A stretch of DNA of 64,000 nucleotides from assembly GCF_002443255.2 (NCBI RefSeq), contig NW_019211455.1, positions 47,799,489 to 47,863,488 of the forward strand, given 5' to 3'. This DNA is from Varroa destructor. Lineage: Eukaryota; Arthropoda; Arachnida; Mesostigmata; Varroidae. A model generated the notes under the pieces. The model saw only the letters and a program-made list of their open reading frames with translations, ran no database searches and was not told the origin of the DNA. The position numbers and the translations under genes were made by a program. This document shows positions 28,950-40,800 of this stretch, piece by piece (the stretch's first letter is position 1; each line of letters opens with the position of its first letter).

Positions 28950-29720
28950 GTTGTAAGAAGAAATGGCCCAAAAATGTTCTTTTCTATAGCTTTTGGAAAT
29001 TTTGATGTGAGAAATGTTCCTCATAAATGTAAATTAATTAGAAAAAAAAGGTTACCAAAAATTATTGCGAAAACTGGACAATAAAGACACGTGAGTAGCC
29101 ATGATATCACCGACGAACTTCATATCCCCTACCAAACACCAAAAAAAAACATTTGAAGCAAGCGGGCTACAACAAGTAAACAAGGAAACTAAATATTTGG
29201 GAGCCGCACGAATTGACGCAAAATAACTTATCCGGTTGTATTTAAATTCGTGAAACTCTAGAGACGCAATGCAATCTCTGATTGGCCACGGCTGGTGAAG
29301 AGTGGATTACGTACGAGCAAAGATTATGATCGGAGTGAGGAAAAACTTTACAACCTGTGGCAAGGCTCGGGTTGAAATTACAAAAGGTGACACTGCATAT
29401 AAGGCCGAACTAGAAAGGAAGCATGCATTCAGCACTGCTGTCGTCCGAAAAAACAACTGATTCGGACATTTGCCGTCAATAACTAGTGAGATTACAACAA
29501 GCCATTGAAGAGGTCGACCGAGAAAGGTAAAGGAGCATCGTCTTTTATCATAATAATGCCCAACCCGGGCAAAAGCTGAGAAAACTTGAATCGGAAACTT
29601 TAATGCATCCACTGTATAGCCCGGTCCTGCAGCGTCAGACCATTATCTGTTTCGGCCTTTGTATAATTGCTTTAATAATATCTAGTTTCAATAGAAATAT
29701 CCGGAAATAACTCACAGAGA
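28950..29720 (+). mobile_element. Decayed mariner transposon, plus strand
   Basis: Transposase fragments lie in order with frameshifts and stops: GNFDVRNVPHKC (compare GNFDVxDAPRSGRP) near 28997-29035, VSSHDITDELHI (helix-turn-helix part) near 29090-29125, EEWITYEQ at about 29297-29320. RLQQAIEE lies near 29490-29515, HNNAQPGQKLRKL at about 29550-29590 (compare HDNARPH...RQKLREL), and MHPLYSP at about 29602-29622. In the HDN-type catalytic motif the Asp is Asn, a further sign of a dead copy. Terminal repeats were not identified, so ends are approximate. Confidence 0.72.
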
Positions 29721-29795
29721 TTTTACAGTTATAAGATTATAGTCTTATCATAATAATAACACAAGGTAATGGATTAGAATGTACACCTATATATA

Positions 29796-29895
29796 NNNNN
29801 NNNNNNNNNNNNNNNNNNNNNNNNNNNNNNNNNNNNNNNNNNNNNNNNNNNNNNNNNNNNNNNNNNNNNNNNNNNNNNNNNNNNNNNNNNNNNNN
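29796..29895. other. Assembly gap, 100 N
   Basis: Exactly 100 N, a size commonly used for gaps of unknown length. TATATA lies on both sides, so the assembly probably broke in a TA microsatellite. Confidence 0.98.
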
Positions 29896-32800
29896 TATAT
29901 ATATTAAAAAAATATATATTTGTTTCATTATTGGGTTACAAATCGTCAATACTTTCTAAATAACATATTAACTTAGCTTTAAACATTAAAAAAAACATGG
30001 GAATGTGTTGCGGCAAGACGCTACCCGTATAGACATTCTAGTAATATCTGAATGAAATAAGACAGTGGCGATTGCTTCTTTAAAAGGTTAGATAATAGCA
30101 TTCCGGGTAAAATAAATTATATACATATTAAGAATGTATGAAACAAATAATTTTTCATCAAGAGTCCAATCTTCTGATCGGTTTAATGAGCTGAGTCTTA
30201 ATATATGGAAGAAAGCTTTCACTGTTTCATACTGTTAAAAGCCCCTCGGTGATAACAGAAAAATGGAAAAGGCTCATATACTAAAATAGGTTTACTTGTG
30301 AATTTTAGAAAATCGAACATGCAATCGGTGACTGCTAAGAGTTCCCAGTCAAAGTAGACAACATAAATAACGTATTCCTTTAATAAGCTGAATGTTACGA
30401 ATCTCGTCCTAAACAAATATTAAACTTGAAAGGCCCAAAAGTATAGATACTGAGCCGATATGGGTCAAGTTAAGCTTTGGCTTCCTATTTGTATCTTCAA
30501 TACGTACCTAGGGTAAGAAAACTAAATACGGTAGCTTTCATAGGTACCTCTAAATTTTAAACTTCAAAAAGTTAGAAACGTTTTGCCCAGGCTTTTTAAT
30601 GGCGTCATGTGTATATATGTACACATTTGTCAATCTACGACCAACGACCGAATTATTCATAATTTGGCGGGCAAACCCGCAGCCGACTTGGGTGTGGACG
30701 CGACGAAACCATTGGACCTCGAAACCGGCCCGTATGTATAGTCAAGCCTATTCGATTAGTGTTAAAAACAACGAACGAGACTGGCAACACGGAAACTGTT
30801 GGCCAGATATCTGTCAGAGGCAAACCACCCGCGTTGCGACTGCTGTCCGTCAAATTAAAAATGTCTAGGCAAAGCTTGACGATATATAAGCAAGCGGCTA
30901 AAACTTTTATTTATTGAAGCTTGTTTTTGTGCAGATCGGTTGACTCTATCAATTGCTTTTGCTTTTCGCTATTTACTCTAAGATTTAATACGAATTAATG
31001 TACATTTCTTTTTTTATTTAACTTCTTTTCATTTTCTTTTCTATGATCGCAAGCTTTTAGTCTTTCATTACTGAAGCTTGGTATAACCCATTCTTTGTTA
31101 GTTCTCGTAGACTCGGAAAATTGTCAAACAATGTCATTATCTATAGCATATCACTTTATATTCTACGCCGACGATCACCTACCTATCCCATCCAGCTGTA
31201 ATATTAACTTTTCAAACTTTTCTTTTCAATTGTTTCACTCCTCATCGGGCAGTTCAGGTTATGTCGCGTTGAAAAGTGAAAACGCAAGTACAAAAACCAC
31301 TTAACTTATAATCCGATTGTATCACTTAGGCAATGCTATAACCAACAGAATGGTAGGTGGATGAATATTATGGTGTGCCTCATAAACGGTCCTTTTTAAT
31401 ATTATCTCTATGTAAAATTAATTTTATTACTGGTTTATTTTCGTTAGTTGTTTTTATTGCTCGTAGAACGTTTATCCCTTCGTAACCAGTGATGTTCGAC
31501 TTTATCGTCAAAACAAATACCTCCGAAATAACAAAGCGGCGTAGGAGCTCCGGGAGCGAACCTTTATCTACCGATTGCCGCCAAAATGACTGTAAAAACA
31601 TGTTGTAACCTTTTGCATATAGGCTTGACTAAGCAAGAAGGGACTACGGTGATACATGCCTTTTCTTGCCAATCACTTTAGGCAGATTTACGCTGAGTAA
31701 ATAGAACATCTATTAATATTTGGCCATTGCCCACTTGATTGGCTTGTCAAACGGCGTAATACCAGCGTGACATTTTAAATACTGAAATGGGTTCCATGTG
31801 AAAATCGGGAAACAGTTGTACATGTAACACATGTTAATCGAGATGATGACGGCTTACTACATGTACTGTGTAATGGACACGCAAATATCGAACATCAATT
31901 ACGTTGCTCATAGGTTGAATTGAAGTAACCAAATAATCTGGACAGGGACACGCGATTACTAAGCAATAAGATAATTACTACAATAGGGCAACCGAACAGT
32001 GCGCTCAAGTAATGGGGTAACTCAAAGTAACAGAATCATCCGAAAAAAACATTATTTAACAATTAGGGGCAATGGGATAACAGGGAGTTGTACATAACAA
32101 CAAATTCGATCTTTCAGTTCGAATTTAAGCCAAACTACTTTTCACTCGCTTCAAATTAAATTGTAAAATGAAAAAAGGCAGTGTCAGGCAGCGCCCGGTA
32201 CCTACATTCATGTGGGTCATGTGGTCAACCGGATCATGTGCGAGAATGTGAGGTGATGCTGTTCATATGTGACGCCGTTACCGTCACCGCACGGGTTGAA
32301 AGGCGCTAGTCGCTTGCTGCCAGTATGAATGTATCGTTATGGACACCGCCGAGAACAGCAATAATATATAATTTTTTGCAATAGGAGCTCTGTCCATGCG
32401 GTACTCCTAAAGTGTCCAACCGGCTTTTTTTTTGTTCGCTCATTATTTTTACTGTTTACCTAGGCTTTATGTTTCGCATAGACGATCTCCGTTCTCTATA
32501 CAGCTTGTGTGGATGATGTACCCTAACGCGCCGAGACGGAGCGACGAAATTTCGATATATCTAAGGATTATTATTAATTAGAATTAGGGCGGCCTGGACT
32601 GTCGGTGCATCTTAGGTGCGATAATACAACTTTATGAGCTTTAATTAGCCAACAGCCGGCCTCACGTCGCAAACCCGCTTTCCAAATCCAACTCTCTCAG
32701 TCGCAAGATAACCGTCTACCCCGTCGATGCTCCTATAGCTGTCTTGGGTAGGCTTCTGGTATCGTTTAATCCAGTACGCGGGCTAAATTTCGAAAGCAAA

Positions 32801-34326
32801 TTAGACCCTTAGATTATATATATATATATATATTTTTTTTTTATTCTTTCCTCGAATTTTTGTCTAATGTCCTCCTCACTGTCCATCTAATCACCGTAAT
32901 ATGCCCCTTTGTCGATCTTGCCACTGTGACTGACTAACTTAGACAGTAAATGCACTGCAACACGATTCAATACAACGAGCTGTCATCAAGAGATGGAAAA
33001 GCAGGACGACGTGGATAATTAGAGAAAGCTGTGGATATAAGAGTGTGTGAAGGGCGAGTATTCAACAAGTTATGCTACCTAGTTAGTAAACGATCAATGT
33101 GCAAGAATCATCCGTTCTGTCAAAGCTTTCCGTAGAACTTGTCTTATTAAGTTGATGCGTATTTCTTCAGAACATCTTCAAAGAGAGTGGTTGAAGCTAA
33201 TCGTTGAAACGACTATGTTCAATACTTTGTTAACTTGACGTGATGAACTTTGTTTAGTTGCCGAGCGACAATGTACAAGTTACACACGAGGAGAATCGAA
33301 CCTACATGAAAGATATAGGAACTATGGATGTCGTTTGCAAACCGTATGAACAAATATTTAGATTTACTTTTAAGGAGAGAATGAAAGGCACTAGAGTAAA
33401 GGCTATCTCTGACGGCGCTATTTTCTAGTTCATGTTTAAGAGAGTCATAAGCTTGTGTCGAAAGATGGAGAAGTAGTTATGTTTTGTGAAAATTCCTGGG
33501 CTATTGGTGCGTAGACCATACTAACAAATATCGTTTGACGGTGAAAATAACCGAAATAAACGAACTTCTGCAAAACTACGTAATCCTACAAAAAAAGGTA
33601 ACACAGAGTACTTCGAATTCGTTAGTTAAGTACGTTCGATGCGTCTTGAATGTTAGAGGACTAACTACTACCTGAGAATTGAAGCAATTTCCAATACGAC
33701 CGCGCCATTCCTGAACGACACTCTTTATAAGAAGGCATCGTAACAGCTATCGCATAAATAGCAAACACGATTGAAAGCGTACCTAGCGAGAACAAATGGA
33801 TCTCTACTTGAATTGTGTCACATTGAGACTGCCTCTACGCATATAACTTTGGCCGTAATCGATCGTTTTCAGTATTCTGTGAAACTTGAAAGGACGCCAT
33901 TGGCAAAAGATATACACATACAACATTACGGGAACAGACCTATAAATGAAATAGACGAAATAGGTTAAGGACACGCAGATCGCTGTCAAATAAAGCACAC
34001 TTAACATCACGGGCAAAAGATGTTTGAGAATGTTTTTTTTACTCTAATAAAGTTGTGTCTCTCTGTTTCACTCTAATAAAATCGAAGCTCTCCAAATAAA
34101 GTTCAGTTTTTTGGATAACATTTCGCCCAATTCTTAGACTAGGATGTTACAAAATAAGCAAACGAATGGACCAAGCAAAGTTCCATTCAGCTGTCGAGAT
34201 GGCAAGGACCCCGTTCAAAAGCGGAAATATCGAATATTGCAAATCTAAGCTGACAGAACGCTTTTGAGATGCTAGACAACAAGCCGGCCATCGAAAGGCC
34301 AGCTGTCCTTGGTTGACAACGTGTCT
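29896..34326. other. Region without recognisable genes
   Basis: About 4.4 kb of AT-rich sequence with open frames under 90 codons. A TA run followed by T lies at 32814-32845. No family motif was recognised on either strand. Confidence 0.5.
32814..32842. repeat. TA microsatellite followed by poly-T
   Basis: About ten TA units followed by a T run. Confidence 0.9.
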
Positions 34327-34557
34327 TTAAGCTGAGAGGTGAAAGTTGCTGTGTCGGGCTGATCTGGATAAAGTCGACCCTACGTCATTTGCCTGGGGTT
34401 GATCTGCCGCTGCCGTCAGGGCTGTTGGCAGAAAGAGCTCAGCTAGGCTGAACACCAGTACTGAGTCCTTCGGAATAAGATACTTCTGAAGGCTTGTTTC
34501 CCTGATGCACCTGTTCAGATTGAATTCCTCGAACAGATAAAATGGGGTATTCAGGGG
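34327..34557 (-). other. Open frame of 76 codons with a P450-like IPKDS segment
   Basis: The frame lacks an initiator ATG. It includes LNRCIRETSLQKYLIPKDS, which resembles the stretch after the P450 K-helix where many families have R...T.L.GYxIPKGT. Neither the ExxR before it nor PERF and the heme loop after it are present. It is not a close copy of genes A to C at this point. It is either a fragment of a diverged P450 or a coincidence. Confidence 0.22.
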
Positions 34558-35162
34558 TCACCTACGAGCGTAGCTTGCTCAACATAGGAGCTAGCCTGAT
34601 GGTATACTTAACGTCGATACCGGACGTAAAGCTCACACACAAGGGTCATTCAGTACACAATGGTACTATGTCTCTCATAATTTAGCACTATATTATTGAG
34701 AAGAGGTCTAATATCAGCTATAACACAAAAGATATGAAGAATCATTTTTTGTATATTAGGATGAGAACACCTAATAACAATAGTAATAATAATGATATAA
34801 TATGGATGCACATCATTAGAAAGTAAATTAATAATTATTATACTACAGTAGTACGATACATAGTTCAGAGCTATACTGTGTCAGTCAGAAAACTTTACTG
34901 GGAGACCTAAGCTGGATTGCTACAACGGTAGATGTAGGATTTCGCTGTCTTAAATGCACGTTCTCGGACGCACTATGTTGGGAGCGTCGATATTGCAATC
35001 CGTGTAAATTTTACGCGATACCTAAAAAATGTATTGACAAACTTATGCGAAAAAAAAAAACCAAAGTTACTAGAAATTATTCGAGGCATTATTATACAGT
35101 GCATGCTGACGAAAAATCTTTCCAAATAACAAATCTTCGAATGAGAAGACGTTACTTATGTG

Positions 35163-35378
35163 TTACTCTATAGCCGTAAACGGTAATTCCCCTAAACTCT
35201 GCCCCATTTTCCACAACAAAGATTCATCTAATAGTGCGCCAAGTTCATTCCTTGTTGTTGCTCGCAAGAAGCTTATACCTAGGTTATCAGCTCGTCTGTC
35301 TTGAATGATGAGTAGATCTTCAATGGCTCTGACAACCTCGCCAGGGCCACCTTGCTTAATGAAAGATAACGTTGTGTC
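35163..35378 (-). other. Unrecognised exon-like open frame
   Basis: A stop-to-stop frame of 71 codons without a clear ATG, containing GGPGEVVRAIEDLLII. Its composition is balanced and protein-like. I recognise no family. The plus strand over part of the same DNA is also open (35305-35499), so one or both are chance. Confidence 0.25.
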
Positions 35379-37659
35379 TTACACGAGATCATCTATGAAA
35401 AATGTTAAAGAAAGGTTTATTCGTCTTATTTTAGATGTGTTCACACATTGTAACGGCAAGCCATTTGTCCAAATCCACTGTGTACCACTTAGTATTTAGA
35501 CAGCAGCCGTATTTTCAAAAACATTCGGCCTTGGCGCCAAATGCTGTTACAAGCCATACGAATAGTGCGCCAGATCACTCGCAGACCAAACTACCCGTAA
35601 ATATACTCTAGATACTATGTTCAGCTAAAGTGTAGCTTCTAAAGATCCACCAAAAAAAAAGCAGCCCGTTACCGCCAACTCGACCCGAGACTGTTGCTCT
35701 GAGGGCTTATTACACCTCGCTGTGTAGTCTTCGGTGCTGCGGACTCAGGAAGGGTAGCTTTCTCCAGTAAATACAGCACAGGCATTACTGATGCTAAACA
35801 TGTCCTGCTGAACCCATCGGCGGTGTTATGGCAAGGTGACCAATTCTTAACCGCGTTCCAATGCTTTTTTTAGTAGAGAAGAGACAACTCGACCAGCAAA
35901 CACCCAACACAACGATTGGCCATTCCTGGCTATGTTAAACAGTAGTATTTAAAATATCGACTTCTCAGTATTGGATCCGACAGACTGTCTACGAGCTTTT
36001 CTTTTACCGGCGATAGAACAATAAATCCTAAATTGAGGTGTTTTGTTAGTGAGGTGAGAATCTGACAGATCATGCATTAGCTTACTATTAACACTCTGTC
36101 GGCCGGCTTCTTCAACTTGATATCGGCATGGGGAAACTAACTATGTAAGGCTTTTTTATAGCCTGAAGTACGTCTATAGAGCTGGCTCCTTGTGCTTTAC
36201 CCTCGACAGTAACACTGTGACAGAACCGCAGTAATAAATCCATTCTGAAATTGCACACCAACAATCCCGATGAACACCCTTTATTTCTGCGTCTAGAACA
36301 GAAAGATCGTCCAACAGATGTACCGCACACAAGAGAACCAGCGCATAGGCAGCTTTGCGGTCTGGTGGAAATTATCATCCATTGTTGCCAAGACGCATTC
36401 AGAGCCCAGCTCTTGCAGCAACCCGGCGTCAAATCAGGCCCAAAATGACACTACATCGGTTCCCTTTCGCTTTTGTTTCCCTATATTATTACTACTAAAT
36501 ATATTACTATTATCTTTATGATTACCGTGTTTACCATGAACTAAGACATTTAATAAAAAATTTCACAATATCGATAGAGTAGCTCCAGGACGTTAAAGGT
36601 TAATACCATACTTTATATCGCATATTATTACTCCAATGTAAGACATAAGATTGTCACTAAATCTTTGGAATTACCGTGCAAAACCTTCAAAAAGATGCTA
36701 AATTCTTTTGTGGAACCATCAGTTCTCACATTATAACTTTGTTTTCCTGCAAAAGGCTGGCTCGTTCACGATTTGGAAACCCAAATGTCTGCCCTTCTCA
36801 CGAATAGGACGCTTACGGCATTTGTCTATGACGGCGAAAAACATGGAGCGTTTACTTACGTTATAAAAGGCATATTCATTCTCAATACGGGCAAAGACGT
36901 TTGACAGCAGTCAATTGAGTCTAGCGTCAGCGATATCCTCTCTTAGGTTGAACCTTTCCCCTACAATTTTAATCGGCTGACTTAACCAGATTCCTGCCTG
37001 GCCGACCTTACACAGGCGAAAGTTACAAAAGCCAGTGTTCGGAACAAATTTCAATAGAAAATCAGCATTTCCGACCTGCCTCACAATCGAGATCGCCATC
37101 ATTTCCATAGTCAATAGCTGTCCTTTATTAGGTGGCCTGCAAGTAATACACTACTCTGTTTGGACGACTTGTCGCTGCAAATACGTCCTTCTTCAATTCA
37201 GGGTATCGACCGTTTCGTAACGGTATCCGTTCTTTTCAAATAGGTTAGTTGGCTGCTCGAAGCTGGAAGCTTCTCGGCGACGCGAAGGTAACGTGTCGTA
37301 AGGAGTATTGCCGAGGTCACTTGTACTGCTTTAGAAAAGGTCTATGAAAAAGTCAATTTTTGCTGCTCATCAAACAAAGTAACGGCTTGAGAATGGTGCT
37401 ATCGCCATCTAAGTAAAAATAATAGACGTTGCACAGCGTAGTAAATAAGCAGTTTGTGCGGAAGTAGGCGGGACCTCAAGGTGAACAGGCGGTATGTAAT
37501 TTAATAGAAAAAGAAGCGAGAAGCCAAAAGTGATCTACAGTATTATGAGCGGCAGCGTACACATGTGAAGGACGATTTCGAATGCTACTTTTTGATGAAC
37601 TTCGGGAGAACAACACCGTCACACTTTGCGTCGAGCTTGGAAATCAGAAGGACTTCGTC

Positions 37660-37836
37660 AGACTTCAGCATTAGCGAAATGGTCATGTGATATTTCTGTA
37701 TAGCTCAGTCCACAGTCGCTTCTTTTCACCTTGAATAGAATAGAACGAGGATGTGACACAGTGTATTTTGCATTGCCACCTTCTGGATAAGGTTTCAGCC
37801 AGTATTTCGTTGCATAGAAACACTTCACGGTTGTTC
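37660..37836 (-). mobile_element. Probable mariner transposase fragment
   Basis: One minus-strand frame reads KCFYATKYWLKP, then AKYTVSHPRSILFKV, then CGLSYTEI and FANAEV. Residues and spacing follow the middle of mariner transposase (W-x-P, then K...PRK, then GVxYYEL, then INSE). The flanks are not recognisable, so it is a short degenerate relic. Part of it could be misread as a small two-exon gene, but the implied intron would be only 34 bases. Confidence 0.45.
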
Positions 37837-40800
37837 ATGGAATTCATTGGAGGGTTGACAGAAAACTAATTAGCTCAACGATCCAGTTATATCTCTGCAG
37901 GGATATCTGTGTGCCTGTACACGGAGCGACGTTGTAATATCCGACAGTAGTAAAGTTTTCTTTCTATGAAAAGACTTTCTTGGATTTGAGTTTAACACCA
38001 TCCTATTAGCACCGTGCCAGAGTTATCTGTGGACCCTGCCCTGCTCTCTTTCATAAATCTAGTCATCAAATTGATGGATTGGTATTGTACAAAGGTGAGT
38101 AGAGATTTTGGACTTAATTCTAATAAATTGAATTCATTATTAATTAGTCGTTTGCTTTTTTTGTCCGACAATCAAAAGGATTGAATCTTGTTTTTCAGCA
38201 CTTTGTCTACTAAAAATCGATTATTTCAGCCAGATCACACGGGACATATGCTAAAAAGTGAAATGAAACAGTCGGTTGTGATTATTTTAATGTACACACA
38301 CCCGTTTTTACTGATCACACACGAAGCATTGTCACCTCGCTAAACATTCCTTCGTGATGCAGCCTAACTTTACTGGCAGTACCTTTATTTGACGTTTTGC
38401 TTGTAACGTTCTAGTACTCTATATTTGTCTTGCTGAAGTCAACCCAGTTCAGTGATTACCTGAACATACTGATCGAGAACCTCCTGCATGGATTGATCAG
38501 CAAAGGCGACTTAGGGCAGTACCCCTAATAGATTATAGCCATAAGCACCTGGCGATGGATTCTTCTTGCTTCGTAAAAGACCAACGAACAGAATGTACTG
38601 TATGGCAGTGTATGCCAGCATCCTAATGAAGACGACATTCCACTGAAGCAGGGGTCCTATGGATCATAGGGGCGGTCCCATCGTTTGCGACGGCTCCCCT
38701 TGGACGGCAAGAATAGCAACAATAGACAATCTCGTCTGCAGCTCTATTTACCGTATAGTAGTAACTAGTTGACTGTTGGCCTGCGATGTGTCGGCGTCTC
38801 TCGCAACAACGATGTTCGATAAGGCGTCCACCGTTGGACACCTTGTTCTAACTTCCCTCATGATCCCCTACAGACTAAAGGCTTTACGCTAAATTTTCTA
38901 TAAAGGTTCGCTTTCATCGTTTTGAGCGTTTCGCACAGCAACTGAGAGTGCGCAAGTAACGGCCGCTTCGAAGGCGCTCGAAACGTCAACACAGACGCAT
39001 TGTGAGCCAATATATACGAAGCCTCTGTGGAGATTAAGCTCGAGCATACTTTTTTTTCTTGCCAATCGATATGCTGCAGCTATGAAAGGGGCGATGCGGG
39101 GCACAACTGAAATATTTGTGGGTACCAAAAAACACATATGATGCCGGATAGCCGAACTATGTGCTTACAGGCTCACGCTCGATTCGGAACATAGCCATGA
39201 CATTGTTGATCTATATTTTAGATACCTACAGCCTGCTGGACTGCAGGGGACGGCTTCGTGTTGGTAAGGGTTCGCTTTGGGTAAACACACATGCAATAAT
39301 GCCAGCACTAGCAGTTTCGCCTCTGTTTCGAAGTAAATATTTCAAGTTTTATTGGACACAAATATGTGCTTTCGCTTTACTGTAAATACAATAGTTTTTA
39401 CTGATTGCGGTACGCGTTTCCATGCCTATATGTATGTATACGAATATTTGGCCGTCTATATGCGTCTTAATGGCGATGAGACGCAGCATAAAGTGAAAGT
39501 AGCTAATTTTTCACATATATTCATTGATGGTACATATATGTGTCATTTCGGGACCCGGGAAATCTGCTTTGCAGCAGGTTCAATCACAATGCTTTTGTGA
39601 GGTTGGTATATCTACGTAGTACTAACAGTAGCTACACCTAACCATCAGCAGTTATTAGCAGAAGAGAAAAAACCCTACTCAAATCTTTGTTTTCGCCTGA
39701 CCGATTATATGACCGGGCTAGGTTCACTGGCTGGAGCCCGAAACGACGCATCGCACCTCTTTTTACGGGCAGAGGTGGCAAAGGGCGGGCAAAACGCCTG
39801 AGTGTACAAGCCATAGTCATTAGTCTTCCCGGGCATTATCACTTCGCTGGCCACTGAAGTTCTCAGCGCAGGTCGCTTCTTAATAGACCAGAAAGGAAGA
39901 GCAGAATGGACCCTACGAACCTATATATTTGCTGGAAACGGTGGTAAACGGCGTGAAAGGCATCACAGTGCAAAGGCCGAGTATTTTCGCCGAGGAACAA
40001 AGAACTTCGTTTAAAAATCAGTACGGTTTCGGGAACACAAATTGGTACTAAAAGCATTTGATAAAGCTTTACGAAGAGCCAAAAAGTGATGAAAACTACG
40101 ATTGACTAAGAAGATCTTTTTCTCGCGATCTTTTATACCTATTTCCGATTCACTTCCGTCTTTCATAGCGAACAATACTTAACTACTTGAAAGAGTTATT
40201 GAAGTTATTAAACTATACCTACTCGCTCTTATTTTGGATCATTTAGAGGACTGGCATTTCGCAAAGGTCTATCTTAAGCCCCCTATGATGGACCCTAGCT
40301 TATTATGGAGTACTCGGCCAAGCGATTTCATCCTAAAGGTAGAAATGATCGTTTATGCAGAGACTCTTGATGTCCATGTTCATGCAAGGCCAAGAAACTC
40401 AAACCAAGAAAAGTAAACCGGGCGCAAAGAGAAATCTTGACATGGATGGAAGATTAGGAGCCGACAAGATGGCGTAGACGGCAGCGCCTCTAAGGTGGAA
40501 TCAGAGGGTCCTCGTCTGGTTGAACACATTCAAATTTCTGCGGTCGTATACTTGCAGATTTGCTAATAGAGTTAATTGTTATACAATTATTTCTAGCCCC
40601 CTGAAATATCGGACGCCATACCGCTCACTGGCAAGCGAAATGTCAACTCCTTAAATCCATACCGGGTGAGGAAGAAATAAATCTGTAAGATGCTTGTCCC
40701 AGTCGCTAAACGCGTTGCTTTATTCACGGCGATATCCACGCATGGCGCTTTCCGCACTGCCATAACCGGCTGGATTGATCAACCTTTATGACGCCTAAAA

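Noticed and set aside
35305..35499. Plus-strand CNGKPFVQIHCVPLSI, resembling the Penelope-like reverse transcriptase block before MGSPLSP
   Set aside because: The diagnostic GSP residues are missing, the frame stops at once, and the minus strand is equally open. Too weak to call.
36330..36410. Minus-strand KLPMRW, resembling the tyrosine-kinase activation-segment motif
   Set aside because: Only six residues match, flanking sequence does not follow the kinase pattern, and stops interrupt the frame.
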